Assembly (NCBI RefSeq): GCF_003105155.1
Contig: NZ_QETK01000021.1
Span: forward strand, 38,503-102,502
Direction of reading: 5' to 3'
Origin: Pseudomonas sp. SDI
GTDB taxonomy: Bacteria > Pseudomonadota > Gammaproteobacteria > Pseudomonadales > Pseudomonadaceae
Length of the DNA: 64,000 bases
Shown here: positions 18,244 to 28,735 of the stretch, one piece after another
Layout: each line of letters begins with the position of its first letter
Numbering within the stretch: the stretch's first letter is position 1
Translations under genes and position numbers: made by a program
The notes under the pieces: generated by a model
What the model was told of the DNA's origin: nothing
Seen by the model: the letters and a program-made list of their open reading frames with translations, nothing else
The model's database searches: none

Positions 18244-19322
18244 AAGGCTAGATCCTCAGGTGTGAATGTCATCTTGAATGAACGATAGGGATTGAATTCG
18301 CTCGGTTTCAAGCCCTGCATTTCGGTTAGACGGCCAATGTTCTTGACCGCCGCCACGGCGGAGCTGTCGAACGGACCGTCACCACTGGAGCGGGCTACGC
18401 TCACCGAGGTAATGGTGCCGTCTGGCAACATGCCAATCTGCAGGACCACCGTCATGTTCTTGCGCGCAGAAGGTGGTCGCGCCCAGCCTTCAGCCGCACG
18501 GACACGGATCAGGTCGTCGAAACTACCGGCTACCTGGTCACCTTGCTCGTCGGCCAGGGCCTGCTGCCGCTCGGTGGTGTCGGACAACAGCTCGGCCAGC
18601 GCCTGTGCCTTCTTGTCTTCCGCCGCCTTACGCGCTGCTTCCACTGCCTTCTTCTTGGCCGCATCGGCTGCGGCTTTCTTCTTGGCTTCTTCAGCCGCTT
18701 TTTTCTTCGCCTCTTCGGCGGCAACCTTCTTCGCGTCCTCGGCAGCCTTTTTCTTGGCGTCCTCGGCTGCTTTTTTCTTCGCCTCTTCCGCGGCCTGCTT
18801 CTTGGCCTCTTCCTCGGCCTTTTTCTTGGCTTCGTCTTCAGCTTTTTTCTTGGCGATATCGGCCAGCTGTTTCTCTTCAGCCTTTTTCGCTTCTTCGGCT
18901 TTCTTGGCTGCGTCGGCTTTCTTCGACTCGTCAGCCTTCTTCGCTTCCTCGGCTTTCTTCGCCTCGGCCGCCTCACGGGCCTCTTCGGCCTTTTGAGCCG
19001 CCTCTTCTTTCTTTTGTTCCGCAGCCTTCACCGCTTCCTGCTTCTGCTGCTCGACCTTCTTCTGCTCCAACTGCTCGACTTCGGTCTGGCGCGAAGCGGT
19101 TTTCTTCGCTTCACCGGCAATCTTCTGATTGGTCTGGGTAGTCGCCTGACTTTTCGATTTCAGCTGGTACAGGGTCGCCTGGACAATAGGCTTGGCCGGC
19201 GGCAGTTCGGGGGTCATGGCAAAGCTGACGAACAACATGCCGAACACCAGAACGTGCAGCGCGATGGCCCAGACACTGGGCCAGAAATAGCTTTCCGAGG
19301 CAGATGGCTCTCGCTGTTGCAT
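18240..19322 (-). CDS. tolA: Cell envelope integrity protein TolA
   Basis: 360 residues in the standard three domains. A short cytoplasmic start and a transmembrane helix (about residues 12-35) are followed by a long Ala/Lys/Glu-rich helical domain (about 60-245) built of [12 protein letters not shown] repeats. The globular C-terminal domain (about 260-360) reaches the outer membrane region to contact TolB and Pal. TolA transmits proton-motive-force energy from TolQR. The repeat-rich DNA at about 18600-19000 is prone to in-frame length change. It overlaps tolR by one base and tolB by four. Confidence 0.96.
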   Translation of the reverse strand: MQQREPSASESYFWPSVWAIALHVLVFGMLFVSFAMTPELPPAKPIVQATLYQLKSKSQATTQTNQKIAGEAKKTASRQTEVEQLEQKKVEQQKQEAVKAAEQKKEEAAQKAEEAREAAEAKKAEEAKKADESKKADAAKKAEEAKKAEEKQLADIAKKKAEDEAKKKAEEEAKKQAAEEAKKKAAEDAKKKAAEDAKKVAAEEAKKKAAEEAKKKAAADAAKKKAVEAARKAAEDKKAQALAELLSDTTERQQALADEQGDQVAGSFDDLIRVRAAEGWARPPSARKNMTVVLQIGMLPDGTITSVSVARSSGDGPFDSSAVAAVKNIGRLTEMQGLKPSEFNPYRSFKMTFTPEDLAL

Positions 19323-19774
19323 CAGGGCGCCTCGGTAATCAGGCCAACGTTACCGACACCGGCCTTCTGCAACCCGCCCATGGCACCCATGACCGCGCCG
19401 TAGTCGACGGATTTGTCGCCACGGATGAAGACCTGGGTCTGTTTGCCCTGGTCGCGGCCGGCAGCGATGATCTTGGTCACCGCGTCGGTCATTTGCGGCA
19501 AGGTCATCGCCTTGTCCATCTGCTTATCGGTATCGACTTCGCTGCCAAGGTTCCAGTAGTAGGTCTTGTCAGCCTTGATCGAGATGGTCAGGACCTGAAC
19601 GTTGTTGTCCTGCGGCAAGGCTTCGCTGGAAACCTTGGGCAGATCAACCTTCACACCCTGATTGAGCATCGGTGCGGTCACCATGAAAATGACCAGCAGT
19701 ACCAACATCACGTCGATGTATGGCACCACGTTCATCTCGGCGACCGGCTTGCGTTTGTGGCGAACTCGGGCCAT
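19322..19774 (-). CDS. tolR: Tol-Pal system protein TolR
   Basis: 150 residues. One transmembrane helix (about residues 15-38, PYIDVMLVLLVIFMVTAPML) contains the Asp that takes part in proton flow in ExbD/TolR proteins. The periplasmic part follows. It works with TolQ as the proton channel energising TolA. It ends overlapping the tolA start by one base and begins 14 bp after tolQ. Confidence 0.97.
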   Translation of the reverse strand: MARVRHKRKPVAEMNVVPYIDVMLVLLVIFMVTAPMLNQGVKVDLPKVSSEALPQDNNVQVLTISIKADKTYYWNLGSEVDTDKQMDKAMTLPQMTDAVTKIIAAGRDQGKQTQVFIRGDKSVDYGAVMGAMGGLQKAGVGNVGLITEAP

Positions 19775-19788
19775 GGGCTTTTACCTGA

Positions 19789-20484
19789 TCACTCTTCGCT
19801 GGTGTGCACTTTACGGTGCAGGATGGCCTGGAACTCATCGGCAAATGTGTAGTAACGACCGATCAGTACTTCACTGCGGGCAGCGAAGCGGTTGTAGGCG
19901 ATTACCGCAGGGATTGCAGCGAACAGGCCGATCGCGGTGGCGATCAGTGCTTCGGCAATACCCGGGGCTACGGTGGCCAGAGTCGCTTGCTGGGCCGAGG
20001 CCAGGCCACGGAAGGAGTTCATGATGCCCCATACGGTACCGAACAGACCGATATACGGGCTGGTGGAGCCGACAGTGGCGAGGAACGGCAGGCTCTGCTC
20101 AAGCTTCTCTTCTTCGCGCGAGATGGCAACGCGCATGGCACGGCCAACCCCTTCCATGACCGCATCAGGGTCGACGCCAGGCTGCTGACGCAGACGGGAG
20201 AACTCCTTGAAGCCGGCACGGAAGACCTGCTCTACGCCCGAATCCGGGTCTGGGTTGCTGCCTGCCTGACGGTACAGTTTGGACAGGTCGATACCCGACC
20301 AGAAGCGCTCTTCAAAGCTTTCCAGCGCACGACGACCGGCACGCAGCATGGTGCTGCGTTGAAAAATCATGATCCATGAGGTCACCGATGCGGCCACCAG
20401 AACCAGCATTACCAGCTGCACCACGATGCTGGCATTGCTGACCAGGCTCCACATGGAGGTATGGTCGACGACGTTAGCTTCCAC
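19789..20484 (-). CDS. tolQ: Tol-Pal system protein TolQ
   Basis: 231 residues of the MotA/ExbB/TolQ family. Hydrophobic helices are at about residues 17-40, 133-160 and 168-195, with the conserved VGSTSPYIGLFGTVWGIM segment before the second. It forms the pentameric stator around TolR. It starts 2 bp after the ybgC stop, so ybgC-tolQRAB are tightly packed. Confidence 0.97.
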   Translation of the reverse strand: MEANVVDHTSMWSLVSNASIVVQLVMLVLVAASVTSWIMIFQRSTMLRAGRRALESFEERFWSGIDLSKLYRQAGSNPDPDSGVEQVFRAGFKEFSRLRQQPGVDPDAVMEGVGRAMRVAISREEEKLEQSLPFLATVGSTSPYIGLFGTVWGIMNSFRGLASAQQATLATVAPGIAEALIATAIGLFAAIPAVIAYNRFAARSEVLIGRYYTFADEFQAILHRKVHTSEE

Positions 20485-20486
20485 GC

Positions 20487-20942
20487 TTAATCTCCTGCAA
20501 TTGTTTGATTACCCGTACCGCCCGCCTCGACAAAAGCTGCACGCAGCTCAGGGGGGATGGCTCGGGGTTTGAAAGTATCGGCGCGCACACAGGCCACCAG
20601 GAACTGCCCTTCGCAGAGCAGCGTTGCGTCACTCTCGCGCCAGACCTGCTGCACAAAGCGCAGGCTGGCACGGTTCAATTCAAGCACGTGTGCAGTCACC
20701 CGCAATTCGTCGTCCAGCCGCGCTGGCGCGTGGTAACGCGCCTCGGCCGAATGCACTACGAACAGGGTGTTCTGCTCCGCCATTGCCGACTGGGCAAAAC
20801 CCAGATCGCGTAACCGCTCGGTGCGGGCACGCTCCATGAATTTCAGATAATTGACGTAATACACCACGCCGCCCGCATCGGTGTCCTCGTAATAGACGCG
20901 ACAACGATGTGCGAACGGCTCAACCCCATTTTGCGCGCGCAT
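20487..20942 (-). CDS. ybgC: Acyl-CoA thioesterase YbgC (hotdog fold)
   Basis: 151 residues. [24 protein letters not shown] (about residues 17-40) is the 4-hydroxybenzoyl-CoA thioesterase signature with the catalytic Asp. It hydrolyses acyl-CoA or acyl-ACP in the cytosol; in E. coli it interacts with phospholipid synthesis enzymes. It is the first gene of the tol operon, and its physical link with tolQ is widely conserved. Confidence 0.94.
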   Translation of the reverse strand: MRAQNGVEPFAHRCRVYYEDTDAGGVVYYVNYLKFMERARTERLRDLGFAQSAMAEQNTLFVVHSAEARYHAPARLDDELRVTAHVLELNRASLRFVQQVWRESDATLLCEGQFLVACVRADTFKPRAIPPELRAAFVEAGGTGNQTIAGD

Positions 20943-21066
20943 ACTCTAGTGCTAACTCCTCAGCTTGCCAATCCGCCGCCGCAACTGTTTTTGCGGATTA
21001 TGTCGTATTGCCAGCGCTGCCACTGCGTGTCCGCCGGTAGGACCACAAAAACGCTGGATAAATCTG

Positions 21067-22122
21067 TCACTCATCGGCCTGCGCGGAAAAATCATCCGCA
21101 CTCGACGCCTCGCTCATACGCTTGGGAAGATTCAGACCAAAATGCAGGTACGCGTGGCGGGTAACCACACGCCCACGCGGGGTGCGCATGATGTAACCCT
21201 GCTGGATCAGGTATGGCTCGAGCACGTCCTCGATGGTGTGGCGCTCTTCGCTGATGGCGGCAGCCAGACTGTCGACCCCCACCGGGCCACCGTCGAACTT
21301 CTCGATCATGGTCAGCAGCAGGCGACGGTCCTGATGGTCGAAACCGCGCTCGTCGACATCGAGCAGGTTCAACGCCATGTCGGCGACAGCCTTGGTGATA
21401 TGGCCCTTGCCGCGCACTTCAGCGTAATCACGCACCCGCCGCAGCAGGCGGTTGGCGATCCGCGGCGTACCGCGCGCACGACGAGCGATTTCGTAGGCAC
21501 CCTCATCTTCGATCGGCAGGCCAAGAATATTGCCGGAGCGACTGACAATGGTCGCCAGATCCGCGGTGCTGTAGAACTCCAGGCGCTGGACGATGCCGAA
21601 GCGGTCGCGCAACGGGTTGGTGAGCATGCCGGCACGGGTAGTGGCGCCAACCAGGGTAAAGGGCGGCAGGTCGAGCTTGATCGAGCGTGCGGCCGGCCCT
21701 TCGCCGATCATGATATCCAGCTGGAAGTCTTCCATGGCCGGGTAGAGCACTTCTTCGACCACCGGCGAAAGACGGTGTATCTCGTCGATGAACAGCACAT
21801 CGTGCGGCTCCAGGTTGGTCAGCATCGCCGCCAGATCACCCGGACGTTCGAGGATCGGCCCGGATGTACTCTTGATCGACACCCCCATTTCCTGGGCAAT
21901 GATGTTGGCCAGGGTGGTTTTGCCCAGGCCGGGCGGACCGAAGATCAGGGTATGGTCCAGCGACTCACTGCGCCCGCGTGCGGCGCGAATGAACAGGTCC
22001 ATCTGCTCGCGCACCACCGGCTGACCAATGTATTCGGCCAGGCGCAACGGACGAATGGCCCGGTCCTGAACTTCTTCACGGTCACGTCCGCTGGCGGCTA
22101 TCAGTCGATCGGCTTCGATCAC
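21067..22122 (-). CDS. ruvB: Holliday junction branch migration helicase RuvB
   Basis: 351 residues. Walker A is [10 protein letters not shown] (about residues 64-73), Walker B is LFIDEIHRL, sensor-type GATTRAG follows, and the C-terminal winged-helix domain includes [12 protein letters not shown] and [15 protein letters not shown]. It is the hexameric motor that drives branch migration with RuvA. It begins one base after the ruvA stop. Confidence 0.98.
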   Translation of the reverse strand: MIEADRLIAASGRDREEVQDRAIRPLRLAEYIGQPVVREQMDLFIRAARGRSESLDHTLIFGPPGLGKTTLANIIAQEMGVSIKSTSGPILERPGDLAAMLTNLEPHDVLFIDEIHRLSPVVEEVLYPAMEDFQLDIMIGEGPAARSIKLDLPPFTLVGATTRAGMLTNPLRDRFGIVQRLEFYSTADLATIVSRSGNILGLPIEDEGAYEIARRARGTPRIANRLLRRVRDYAEVRGKGHITKAVADMALNLLDVDERGFDHQDRRLLLTMIEKFDGGPVGVDSLAAAISEERHTIEDVLEPYLIQQGYIMRTPRGRVVTRHAYLHFGLNLPKRMSEASSADDFSAQADE

Positions 22123-22731
22123 TTAAATCATCCCCTTGAGGCTGCGGCGAATCAGCTCTTCACTGCTCAGGCCCTTGGCATCGACGGCGGCCACCGCCTT
22201 GCTGGCCTCCTGCGGTTTGTAACCCAGCGAGATCAGCGCACTGACCGCATCGGTCTCGGCACTGGAAACCGTCGGTAGCGGCAATGGCCCGTTCGGCACC
22301 AGGGCGAACATCGCCGGCGAGGTTTCCCAGGCCTTGAAGCGGTCCTTGAGCTCGACCAGCAAGCGTTCGGCGGTTTTCTTGCCGACCCCCGGCACCTTGA
22401 CCAGTGCCGAGGCGTCCTGGGCCTGAACACAGCGTACCAGCTCGTCGACTTCAAGGCCCGACATCAGCGCCAGGGCCAGTTTCGGCCCAACGCCGTTCAG
22501 CCGGATCAATTCGCGGAACAGTTCGCGCTCGCGCTTTTCATGGAACCCATACAGCAGGTGGGCGTCTTCGCGCACCACCAGGTGGGTGTGCAGGGTCACC
22601 GTCTCGCCCAGTTTGGGCAGGCGATACAGTGTGGTCATCGGCACTTCCAGCTCATAGCCGAGGCCGTTGACATCAATAATCAAATGCGGCGGCTGCTTTT
22701 CAGCCAGGGTGCCGCGCAAACGTCCAATCAC
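22123..22731 (-). CDS. ruvA: Holliday junction DNA-binding protein RuvA
   Basis: 202 residues with a GTG start at 22731, chosen because AAGGAC lies at proper spacing and IGRLRGTL is the normal N-terminus; the frame is open further upstream to 22824. The OB-fold N-terminal domain, the helix-hairpin-helix pair ([13 protein letters not shown] and [14 protein letters not shown], about 71-130) and the C-terminal RuvB-binding domain ([15 protein letters not shown]) are all present. It acts as a tetramer clamping the four-way junction. Confidence 0.97.
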   Translation of the reverse strand: MIGRLRGTLAEKQPPHLIIDVNGLGYELEVPMTTLYRLPKLGETVTLHTHLVVREDAHLLYGFHEKRERELFRELIRLNGVGPKLALALMSGLEVDELVRCVQAQDASALVKVPGVGKKTAERLLVELKDRFKAWETSPAMFALVPNGPLPLPTVSSAETDAVSALISLGYKPQEASKAVAAVDAKGLSSEELIRRSLKGMI

Positions 22732-22848
22732 CTTCAGGTCCTTTCTCATGGGCGTCGACACACGGCCGACCGAGCCTGGCGACGCGCACGTGCGCCATGA
22801 TTGCAGGCCGGCGCGTGCCGGCAAGCGAAAAATTGTGAGCTGATGCTA

Positions 22849-23373
22849 TCAGAGTCGCAGGCGTCCGCTACGGCTACGCGCCGCGCCAAGACCATGCGGC
22901 AGCAGGCTGGAGCGCGTGTGCGCATGGCACAGAGCAATAGCCAGGGCGTCGGAGGCGTCGATTTGCGGCTTCTGGGTCAGCTTGAGCAGGTGCATCACCA
23001 TCATCTGCACCTGCTCCTTGTTCGCCCCACCTGTGCCGGCGACCGCCTGCTTGACCTGGGTGGCGCTGTATTCGGCGATTTCCAGGCCCTCTTCAGCCGC
23101 CGCAACGATGGCTGCTCCGCGCGCCTGACCGAGCTTGAGCGCTGAATCGGCATTACGCGCCATGAACACCCGCTCGATGCCCATGGTCACCGGCCCATGC
23201 TGCTGGATAATCTCGCGCACGCCGCGATAAACAATGTGCAACCGCTCATGCAGCTCGCCACTGCCGGTACGGATACAACCGGAAGCCACATACTCGCACC
23301 CCCGCCCGCTGTGCCGCACCACACCGTAACCGGTAATGCGCGAACCGGGGTCGATACCAAGAATCAGAGTCAT
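22849..23373 (-). CDS. ruvC: Crossover junction endodeoxyribonuclease RuvC
   Basis: 174 residues from the ATG at 23373. [14 protein letters not shown] carries the first catalytic Asp (residue 7), [10 protein letters not shown] the Glu, and [14 protein letters not shown] the C-terminal Asp pair. It cuts Holliday junctions symmetrically. It heads ruvCAB after a 117-bp gap from yebC that holds a long perfect hairpin. Confidence 0.97.
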   Translation of the reverse strand: MTLILGIDPGSRITGYGVVRHSGRGCEYVASGCIRTGSGELHERLHIVYRGVREIIQQHGPVTMGIERVFMARNADSALKLGQARGAAIVAAAEEGLEIAEYSATQVKQAVAGTGGANKEQVQMMVMHLLKLTQKPQIDASDALAIALCHAHTRSSLLPHGLGAARSRSGRLRL

Positions 23374-23420
23374 AACGCCTGCGCGAAAATGGGCACGCCA
23401 GCGCGCCACTTGAAAGACAG

Positions 23421-23465
23421 AAGCCGGAGCCCTCCTCAGTTGCAGGACTACTGAGGAGGGCTCCG
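23421..23465. repeat. 18-bp perfect inverted repeat between yebC and ruvC
   Basis: 23421-23438 is exactly complementary to 23448-23465 with a 9-nt loop. It has no T-run on either side. It lies between the yebC stop (23491) and the ruvC start (23373), so it would be in the transcript if the genes are co-transcribed. It could end transcription without a U-tract or protect an RNA end. Confidence 0.7.
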
Positions 23466-23490
23466 GCCTCGAAACAGCCTGGGGTGTACC

Positions 23491-24237
23491 TTAGCCGAGT
23501 TTTTCCATGACTTCGTCAGGAATCTCCGCATTGGAATAGACGTTCTGCACGTCGTCCAGGTCCTCGAGCATATCGATCAGCTTGAGCACCTTTTGCGCGC
23601 CGTCCAGGTCCAGTTCGGCACTGGTGGTCGGCTGCATGACGATCTCGGCATCCGCCGCCTTGAAACCAGCTTCTTCCAGGGCATTGCGCACGGCATAGAA
23701 ACTGGCAAACGAGGTGAACACGTCGAAGGAACCGTCTTCATTGCCGACCACGTCGTCAGCATCGGCCTCCATGGCCGCTTCCATCAGCGCATCCTCATCG
23801 ACGCCAGCGGCAAAGCTGATCTGCCCCTTGCGTTCGAACAGGTAGGCCACCGAACCGTCGGTACCGAGGTTGCCACCGCACTTGCTGAAGGCATGCCGCA
23901 CTGCCGCTGCCGTGCGATTACGGTTATCGGTCATGGCTTCAACCATGATCGCGACGCCACCCGGGCCGTAACCTTCGTAGCTGAGCTCCTCGACGTTGTC
24001 CGCCTCGGTGGCGCCAGCACCTCGGGCCACTGCCCGGTCGATGATGTCGCGGCTCATGTTCGCACCCAGGGCCTTGTCCAGCGCCAGACGCAACCGTGGG
24101 TTGGAGCCTGGATCGCCACCACCCTGCTTGGCAGCGACAGTCAGCTCACGAATCCACTTGGTGAAGATCTTGCCTCTCTTGGCATCCTGGCGCTCTTTGC
24201 GGTGCTTGATGTTCGCCCACTTGGAATGACCCGCCAT
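23491..24237 (-). CDS. yebC: YebC/PmpR-family transcription/translation factor
   Basis: 248 residues from [14 protein letters not shown] (ATG 24237; another ATG two codons upstream is less likely). The conserved start, the [12 protein letters not shown] loop and [16 protein letters not shown] segment (here [18 protein letters not shown]) identify the YebC/TACO1 family. Members bind DNA or act on ribosomes to relieve proline stalling. Its place between aspS and ruvC is conserved in many gamma-proteobacteria. Confidence 0.95.
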   Translation of the reverse strand: MAGHSKWANIKHRKERQDAKRGKIFTKWIRELTVAAKQGGGDPGSNPRLRLALDKALGANMSRDIIDRAVARGAGATEADNVEELSYEGYGPGGVAIMVEAMTDNRNRTAAAVRHAFSKCGGNLGTDGSVAYLFERKGQISFAAGVDEDALMEAAMEADADDVVGNEDGSFDVFTSFASFYAVRNALEEAGFKAADAEIVMQPTTSAELDLDGAQKVLKLIDMLEDLDDVQNVYSNAEIPDEVMEKLG

Positions 24238-24338
24238 ACACAACTCCGAATTCTGCTTGAATCACGTTCCAACCTGCTCCAGGCAGGTTCCTGCCGGCTT
24301 AACGCAAAAGCGCATCCGAAGATGCGCCCCTGGCTGCC

Positions 24339-26114
24339 TTATTCTGCTTTCTGCGTTTCGCGCAGACGAATATGCAGTTCGCGCAATGCCTTGGCATCGA
24401 CCAGGCCCGGCGCCTGAGTCATGACGCAGGCCGCGCTCTGGGTTTTCGGGAAGGCAATCACTTCACGAATCGACTGGGCGCCAGTCATCAGCATGACCAG
24501 GCGATCCAGACCAAAGGCCAGGCCGCCGTGTGGCGGTGCACCGAACTTCAGCGCGTCGAGCAGGAAGCCGAATTTCTCTTCCTGTTCTGCCGCCTCGATA
24601 CCCAGCAGGCGGAACACCGCCTGTTGCATTTCCTTGCGATGGATACGGATCGAACCGCCACCCAGCTCGGTGCCGTTCAACACCATGTCGTAAGCGCGCG
24701 ACAGGGCGGTAGCCGGGTTGGCCTCCAGTTCTGCCGGGGAGCACTTCGGTGCCGTGAACGGGTGGTGCAAGGCGGTGAAGCTGCCGTCGTCGTTCTCTTC
24801 GAACATCGGGAAGTCGACAACCCACATCGGTGCCCATTCGCAGGTCAGCAGGTTGAAATCGTTACCGACTTTGATCCGCAGCGCGCCAAGGGCTTCACTG
24901 ACGATCTTGGCTTTGTCGGCACCGAAGAACACGATGTCACCGTCGACCGCACCGACGCGATCGAGGATCACGTTGAGGTTGGCCTCAGGGATGTTCTTGA
25001 CGATTGGCGACTGCAGGCCTTCGACGCCTTTGGCGCGCTCGTTGACCTTGATGTAGGCCAGGCCCTTGGCACCGTAGATGCCGACGAACTTGGTGTACTC
25101 GTCGATGCGGCTGCGTGGCATGCTCGCACCGCCCGGTACGCGCAGAGCGGCAACACGGCTCTTCGGATCGTTGGCCGGGCCGGAGAACACCTTGAACTCG
25201 ACGTCCTTGAGCTGATCGGCAACGTCGACCAGTTCCAGCGGGTTACGCAGGTCTGGCTTGTCGGAACCGTAGCGGCGCATGGCTTCTTCGAAGGTCATGT
25301 GCGGGAACTCGCCGAACTCCAGGTCCAGGACTTCCTTGAACAGCTTGCGGATCATGCTTTCGGTCAGGCCCATGATCTCGGACTCATCGAGGAAGCTGGT
25401 CTCGATGTCGATCTGGGTGAATTCCGGCTGACGGTCGGCGCGCAGGTCTTCGTCGCGGAAGCACTTGGCGATCTGGTAGTAGCGGTCGAAGCCGGCCACC
25501 ATCAGCAATTGCTTGAACAGCTGAGGCGATTGCGGCAGGGCGAAGAAGCTGCCAGCGTGGGTACGGCTCGGCACCAGGTAGTCGCGCGCGCCTTCCGGGG
25601 TGGCCCGGGTCAGGATCGGCGTTTCAACGTCGAGGAAGCCGTTCTCGTCGAGGAAGCGACGGATGCTGGTGGTGATGCGCGAACGCAGGCGCAGCTTCTC
25701 GGCCATTTCCGGACGACGCAGGTCGATGAAGCGATAGCGCAGACGGGTTTCTTCGCCGACGTCGGAGTATTCGTTGAGCGGGAACGGCGGGGTTTCCGCT
25801 TCGTTCAGCACTTCCAACTCGTAACCCAGCACTTCGATGGCGCCGGAGGCCATGTTCGGGTTGACGGCGCCGGCCGGGCGCGGACGCACCTTACCGGTGA
25901 CCTTGACCACGTACTCGCTGCGCACGCGGTCGGCAGCGGCGAAGCTGTCGGCACGATCCGGGTCGAAAACGACCTGGGCCATACCTTCGCGATCACGGAT
26001 ATCGAGGAAGATCACCCCGCCGTGGTCGCGACGACGATGGACCCAGCCGCAAAGGGTAATTTCCTGACCTTCCAGGCTCTCGTTCAGTTGGCCGCAATAG
26101 TGGCTGCGCATCAT
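24339..26114 (-). CDS. aspS: Aspartate-tRNA(Asp/Asn) ligase
   Basis: 591 residues from [14 protein letters not shown] (ATG 26114; the frame is open to 26138). The OB-fold anticodon-binding domain (1-110), class II motif 2 around [18 protein letters not shown], the bacterial GAD insertion (about 290-420) and motif 3 [10 protein letters not shown] near the C-terminus are all seen. Pseudomonas AspRS is typically non-discriminating and charges tRNA-Asn too, corrected by GatCAB; that point is family knowledge. Confidence 0.97.
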   Translation of the reverse strand: MMRSHYCGQLNESLEGQEITLCGWVHRRRDHGGVIFLDIRDREGMAQVVFDPDRADSFAAADRVRSEYVVKVTGKVRPRPAGAVNPNMASGAIEVLGYELEVLNEAETPPFPLNEYSDVGEETRLRYRFIDLRRPEMAEKLRLRSRITTSIRRFLDENGFLDVETPILTRATPEGARDYLVPSRTHAGSFFALPQSPQLFKQLLMVAGFDRYYQIAKCFRDEDLRADRQPEFTQIDIETSFLDESEIMGLTESMIRKLFKEVLDLEFGEFPHMTFEEAMRRYGSDKPDLRNPLELVDVADQLKDVEFKVFSGPANDPKSRVAALRVPGGASMPRSRIDEYTKFVGIYGAKGLAYIKVNERAKGVEGLQSPIVKNIPEANLNVILDRVGAVDGDIVFFGADKAKIVSEALGALRIKVGNDFNLLTCEWAPMWVVDFPMFEENDDGSFTALHHPFTAPKCSPAELEANPATALSRAYDMVLNGTELGGGSIRIHRKEMQQAVFRLLGIEAAEQEEKFGFLLDALKFGAPPHGGLAFGLDRLVMLMTGAQSIREVIAFPKTQSAACVMTQAPGLVDAKALRELHIRLRETQKAE

Positions 26115-26208
26115 GATGGTGGTTTCGCTTCTCGTCATTCGGATGTTCGGTCAAGGCCTTGTCGGCCCAAAGGGTCCAGTGTGCAGGACCCCGACGGTTC
26201 AGTTCAAC

Positions 26209-26430
26209 TCAGTCGGCCTTGTCGCCGCCTGCAAGATTCTTTTTGGCACCGGTCTTGAAGTCGGTCTCGTACCAGCCATTGCCACTCAGGCGAAAGCCCG
26301 GGGCCGAGATGACCTTCTTCAGCGCGGGGGCCTGACAGGCCGGACAATCGGTCAGCGGCGCCGCGCTCATTTTCTGAAGGACTTCCATCTGGTGGCTGCA
26401 GGAAGCGCATTGATAGTCGTACAAAGGCAT
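26209..26430 (-). CDS. FmdB-family zinc-ribbon protein
   Basis: 73 residues. MPLYDYQCASCSHQMEVLQKM and later TDCPACQAPALKKVISAPGF give two CxxC pairs for one zinc, as in the FmdB/CxxC_CXXC_SSSS putative regulator family. The tail GGDKAD is polar. The function is unknown. It lies 94 bp upstream of aspS on the same strand, a common pairing in Pseudomonas. Confidence 0.88.
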   Translation of the reverse strand: MPLYDYQCASCSHQMEVLQKMSAAPLTDCPACQAPALKKVISAPGFRLSGNGWYETDFKTGAKKNLAGGDKAD

Positions 26431-26541
26431 GGACGTGTCTCGTTGTTCCCTGCGCGGTCCGCGCCACGCAGCAAAAAGCGGGATTATATATGGTTCACCG
26501 GGGCTGTGCAGCCCGACAACACCACCTCCCGCCCCAACGGT

Positions 26542-26871
26542 CTAGCTCGACGCATACGCCCCGAGCAGATGCACCACGCAGATTACCCTCACCAGACCGC
26601 TGAAATTCTTCACCCCGCCATAGCGCAGGTGTACCTGACGGTCGACATGCGAGAGTAGCGCATTCACCGAACACTGGTTGAGCGCAGCAATCCGCTCGAG
26701 AATATTCCAGTACACCGCTTCCAACCGCAGGCAGGTGGCGAAGCCGTTGAGCCGCACCGAGCGCGACAGCGGCTGGGCCAGGCCCATATTGAAATCAGCC
26801 TCGAAAGGATCGACCCCCGTGCGCTGAAAGTCGCCCGCCGACCGCGACCGCCGATTGATTACTTGAGACAT
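26542..26871 (-). CDS. Ribbon-helix-helix domain protein
   Basis: 109 residues from MSQVINRRSRS (ATG 26871; another ATG five codons upstream is less likely). The middle segment SRSVRLNGFATCLRLEAVYW followed by LERIAALNQCSVNALLSHVDRQVHLRYG resembles the RHH_4-type ribbon-helix-helix DNA-binding fold. The role is probably transcriptional regulation, but the target is unknown. It is a lone minus-strand gene between the FmdB-like gene and dps. Confidence 0.75.
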   Translation of the reverse strand: MSQVINRRSRSAGDFQRTGVDPFEADFNMGLAQPLSRSVRLNGFATCLRLEAVYWNILERIAALNQCSVNALLSHVDRQVHLRYGGVKNFSGLVRVICVVHLLGAYASS

Positions 26872-27051
26872 AGCCGTACCACGCAATATCAGACCAGGAC
26901 ATCAACACATCGCAATGTGCTGAACTAGATGCGTGCTTATAAAGCGCCGCACAACCGAGCCGAACCAGCAGACGGAAATCATCGACATTGTAGGAATAGG
27001 CCAAAAAACGCCCTGTTTTGAAAACGCCGAGAATACTTTCCCGGCCCGCCC

Positions 27052-27084
27052 ATAAAAAAGCCGGGCCTCTTCATAAGACCCGGC
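27052..27084 (-). terminator. Terminator of dps
   Basis: GCCGGG at 27060-27065 pairs with CCCGGC at 27079-27084 (stem extended by CTCTT/AAGA-type pairs). An A6 run at 27053-27058 gives a U-run on the minus strand. It lies 17 bp past the dps stop. Confidence 0.85.
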
Positions 27085-27100
27085 ATTGGGCGTGAAACAC

Positions 27101-27571
27101 TTACTGCGGCAGCAGCGAACGCAGCATCCACGCGGTTTTCTCATGAACCTGCATGCGCTGAGTCAGCAGGTCGGCGGTCGGCTCGTCGCTGACCTTGTCG
27201 GTCAACGGGAACAAGCTGCGCGCAGTTCGCACAACGGCCTCCTGACCGTCGACCAGCAGCTTGATCATTTCTTCCGCCGAAGGCACCCCTTGGGTTTCCT
27301 TGATCGAGGAATGCTCGGCATAGAAGGCATACGTTCCCGGTGCCGGGAAGCCCAACGCCCGAATACGCTCGGCAATCGAATCGACGGCCAGGGCCAGTTC
27401 GTTGTATTGCTCTTCGAACATCAGGTGCAAGGTGCGGAAACTGGGACCGGTGACGTTCCAGTGAAAGTTATGGGTTTTCAGATACAGAACATAGGTATCC
27501 GACAGCAGATTCGACAGGCCATCGGCAATGGACTTGCGATCGCCTTCGCTGATACCGATATCAATTGCCAT
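27101..27571 (-). CDS. Dps-family ferritin-like protein
   Basis: 156 residues from the second ATG (27571); AGGAAGGA sits at proper distance from this codon but touches the first ATG at 27577. Helix B contains [13 protein letters not shown] and helix [24 protein letters not shown], providing the His, Asp and Glu residues of the inter-subunit ferroxidase site. Such dodecamers store iron and protect DNA from oxidative damage in starvation. It is monocistronic with its own terminator. Confidence 0.93.
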   Translation of the reverse strand: MAIDIGISEGDRKSIADGLSNLLSDTYVLYLKTHNFHWNVTGPSFRTLHLMFEEQYNELALAVDSIAERIRALGFPAPGTYAFYAEHSSIKETQGVPSAEEMIKLLVDGQEAVVRTARSLFPLTDKVSDEPTADLLTQRMQVHEKTAWMLRSLLPQ

Positions 27572-27872
27572 ATACATTCCTTCCTATGATGTTTGTTCAA
27601 CACGTCAATCCAGCCCACTGTAGCAAGACTTCGCGCCTGCCGCAGCCTTGCCTGGTGCGCGTCGCTGCGACACAGCGCAGCACCCGGGCGACCGGGTGAT
27701 TTGAGAAGCCGGGGGCTTTGCTGTTAAATAGACGGCGTGCCGTCATTGCCGAATAGTTCAGGGTAATGGCGCATAGGCTGAATGCCCCCACGCTTTGGCG
27801 TCTTTCATGTACCTGCGCACCGTGGTTTCAGCTCTTCCCGTGATCCGCCTTAATAATGTGAGTCAAACCACC
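27572..27872. other. Divergent intergenic region dps / cold-shock gene
   Basis: About 300 bp holding the two divergent promoters, which I could not assign with confidence. A GC-rich imperfect palindrome CACCCGGGCGACCGGGTG lies at about 27680-27697. The upstream part of the cold-shock ORF (27795-27872) is open and may or may not be translated. Confidence 0.4.
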
Positions 27873-28460
27873 ATGTTCAAGATCGCCCACCTGGTGACGG
27901 GCGCAGCAGCATTGCTGCTTTGCGTCCTGCCAAGCCTGAGAGCCGCCGAGGCTCCCTTCCTGCAACAACCGGATGCCGTTCACCTGGCACTGTTCGGCCT
28001 GCTCAACCTGATCATCGCGCCCGCTGTGCCACACCACTACAAGGGCCTGCGTCAGTACTTGCAGGTTAGCGCCAGCGTGCTGCTGGTGCTGGCCGTGGTA
28101 CTGCAAAGCGTTACCCTGCTGGCCACTCCCGAGTTGGGCACCCTGCCCGCGCTGGCGTGCGCCCTGCTTGCTGCCCTGCTGCACCTCGCGGCAGCCTTCA
28201 GCAAGCCGGCCCGTGCCCGCAGCCCAGCCCCGAGCTACGACATGAGCAAGCGTGATACCGGCACAGTCAAGTGGTTCAACACCTCCAAAGGCTTTGGATT
28301 CATCTCCCGCGACTCCGGCGACGACATCTTCGTGCACTTTCGCGCGATCCGTGGCGAAGGCCACCGCGTGCTGGTCGAAGGTCAACGGGTCGAATTCTCG
28401 GTGATGAACCGCGACAAGGGCCTGCAAGCCGAAGACGTGATCGCCGCGCCACGCCGCTGA
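27873..28460 (+). CDS. Membrane protein with C-terminal cold-shock domain
   Basis: 195 residues from [10 protein letters not shown] at 27873. In-frame ATGs at 27807 and 27795 exist, and none has a clear ribosome site, so the start is uncertain. The first 120 residues contain about four hydrophobic segments ([60 protein letters not shown]). The last 70 residues are a cold-shock domain with GTVKWFN, the RNP1 motif KGFGFIS and the RNP2 motif DIFVHF. The domain order suggests a membrane-tethered nucleic-acid-binding protein. It ends at a strong terminator. Confidence 0.82.
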   Translation: MFKIAHLVTGAAALLLCVLPSLRAAEAPFLQQPDAVHLALFGLLNLIIAPAVPHHYKGLRQYLQVSASVLLVLAVVLQSVTLLATPELGTLPALACALLAALLHLAAAFSKPARARSPAPSYDMSKRDTGTVKWFNTSKGFGFISRDSGDDIFVHFRAIRGEGHRVLVEGQRVEFSVMNRDKGLQAEDVIAAPRR

Positions 28461-28468
28461 TCCCGCCG

Positions 28469-28515
28469 CACAAAAAAACCGCGACGGCAGGCATGCCGGT
28501 CGCGGTTTTTTTGTG
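28469..28515 (+). terminator. Bidirectional terminator
   Basis: CACAAAAAAACCGCGAC pairs with GTCGCGGTTTTTTTGTG around a GGCAGGCATGCC loop region, between the convergent cold-shock gene and slyX. The A7 and T7 arms allow use on both strands. Confidence 0.9.
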
Positions 28516-28523
28516 CCCGGCTA

Positions 28524-28733
28524 TTAATAGTGCGGCGGCGGCGCCTCTTCTTCGCTGACGCTGTATTGCCCGACCATTTCCTCGTAGCGCTTGAGCAAGG
28601 CGGCCATCTGCAACTGCAGCCGCTCAACCGCCTGCTGCTGCTGGAACAGCACATCGTTCAGGGTCTGGATCGTGTCGTCCTGAAAGGCCATGCGGCTTTC
28701 CAGGTCCATTACCCGATCTTCAAGCGTTGTCAT
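28524..28733 (-). CDS. slyX: SlyX-family protein
   Basis: 69 residues, mostly a coiled coil (about 5-50) with [19 protein letters not shown] and [18 protein letters not shown]. It ends in the Pro-rich PPPHY that is typical of SlyX. The function is unknown. It lies 2 bp after the HIT gene and is co-transcribed with it. Confidence 0.93.
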   Translation of the reverse strand: MTTLEDRVMDLESRMAFQDDTIQTLNDVLFQQQQAVERLQLQMAALLKRYEEMVGQYSVSEEEAPPPHY

Positions 28734-28735
28734 GG

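Noticed and set aside
18600..19000. Highly repetitive DNA, possible microsatellite or repeat array
   Set aside because: It encodes the Ala/Lys/Glu helical domain of TolA, normal for this protein.
23421..23465. Rho-independent terminator after yebC
   Set aside because: The stem is perfect, but neither strand has a U-tract, so it is listed as an inverted repeat instead.
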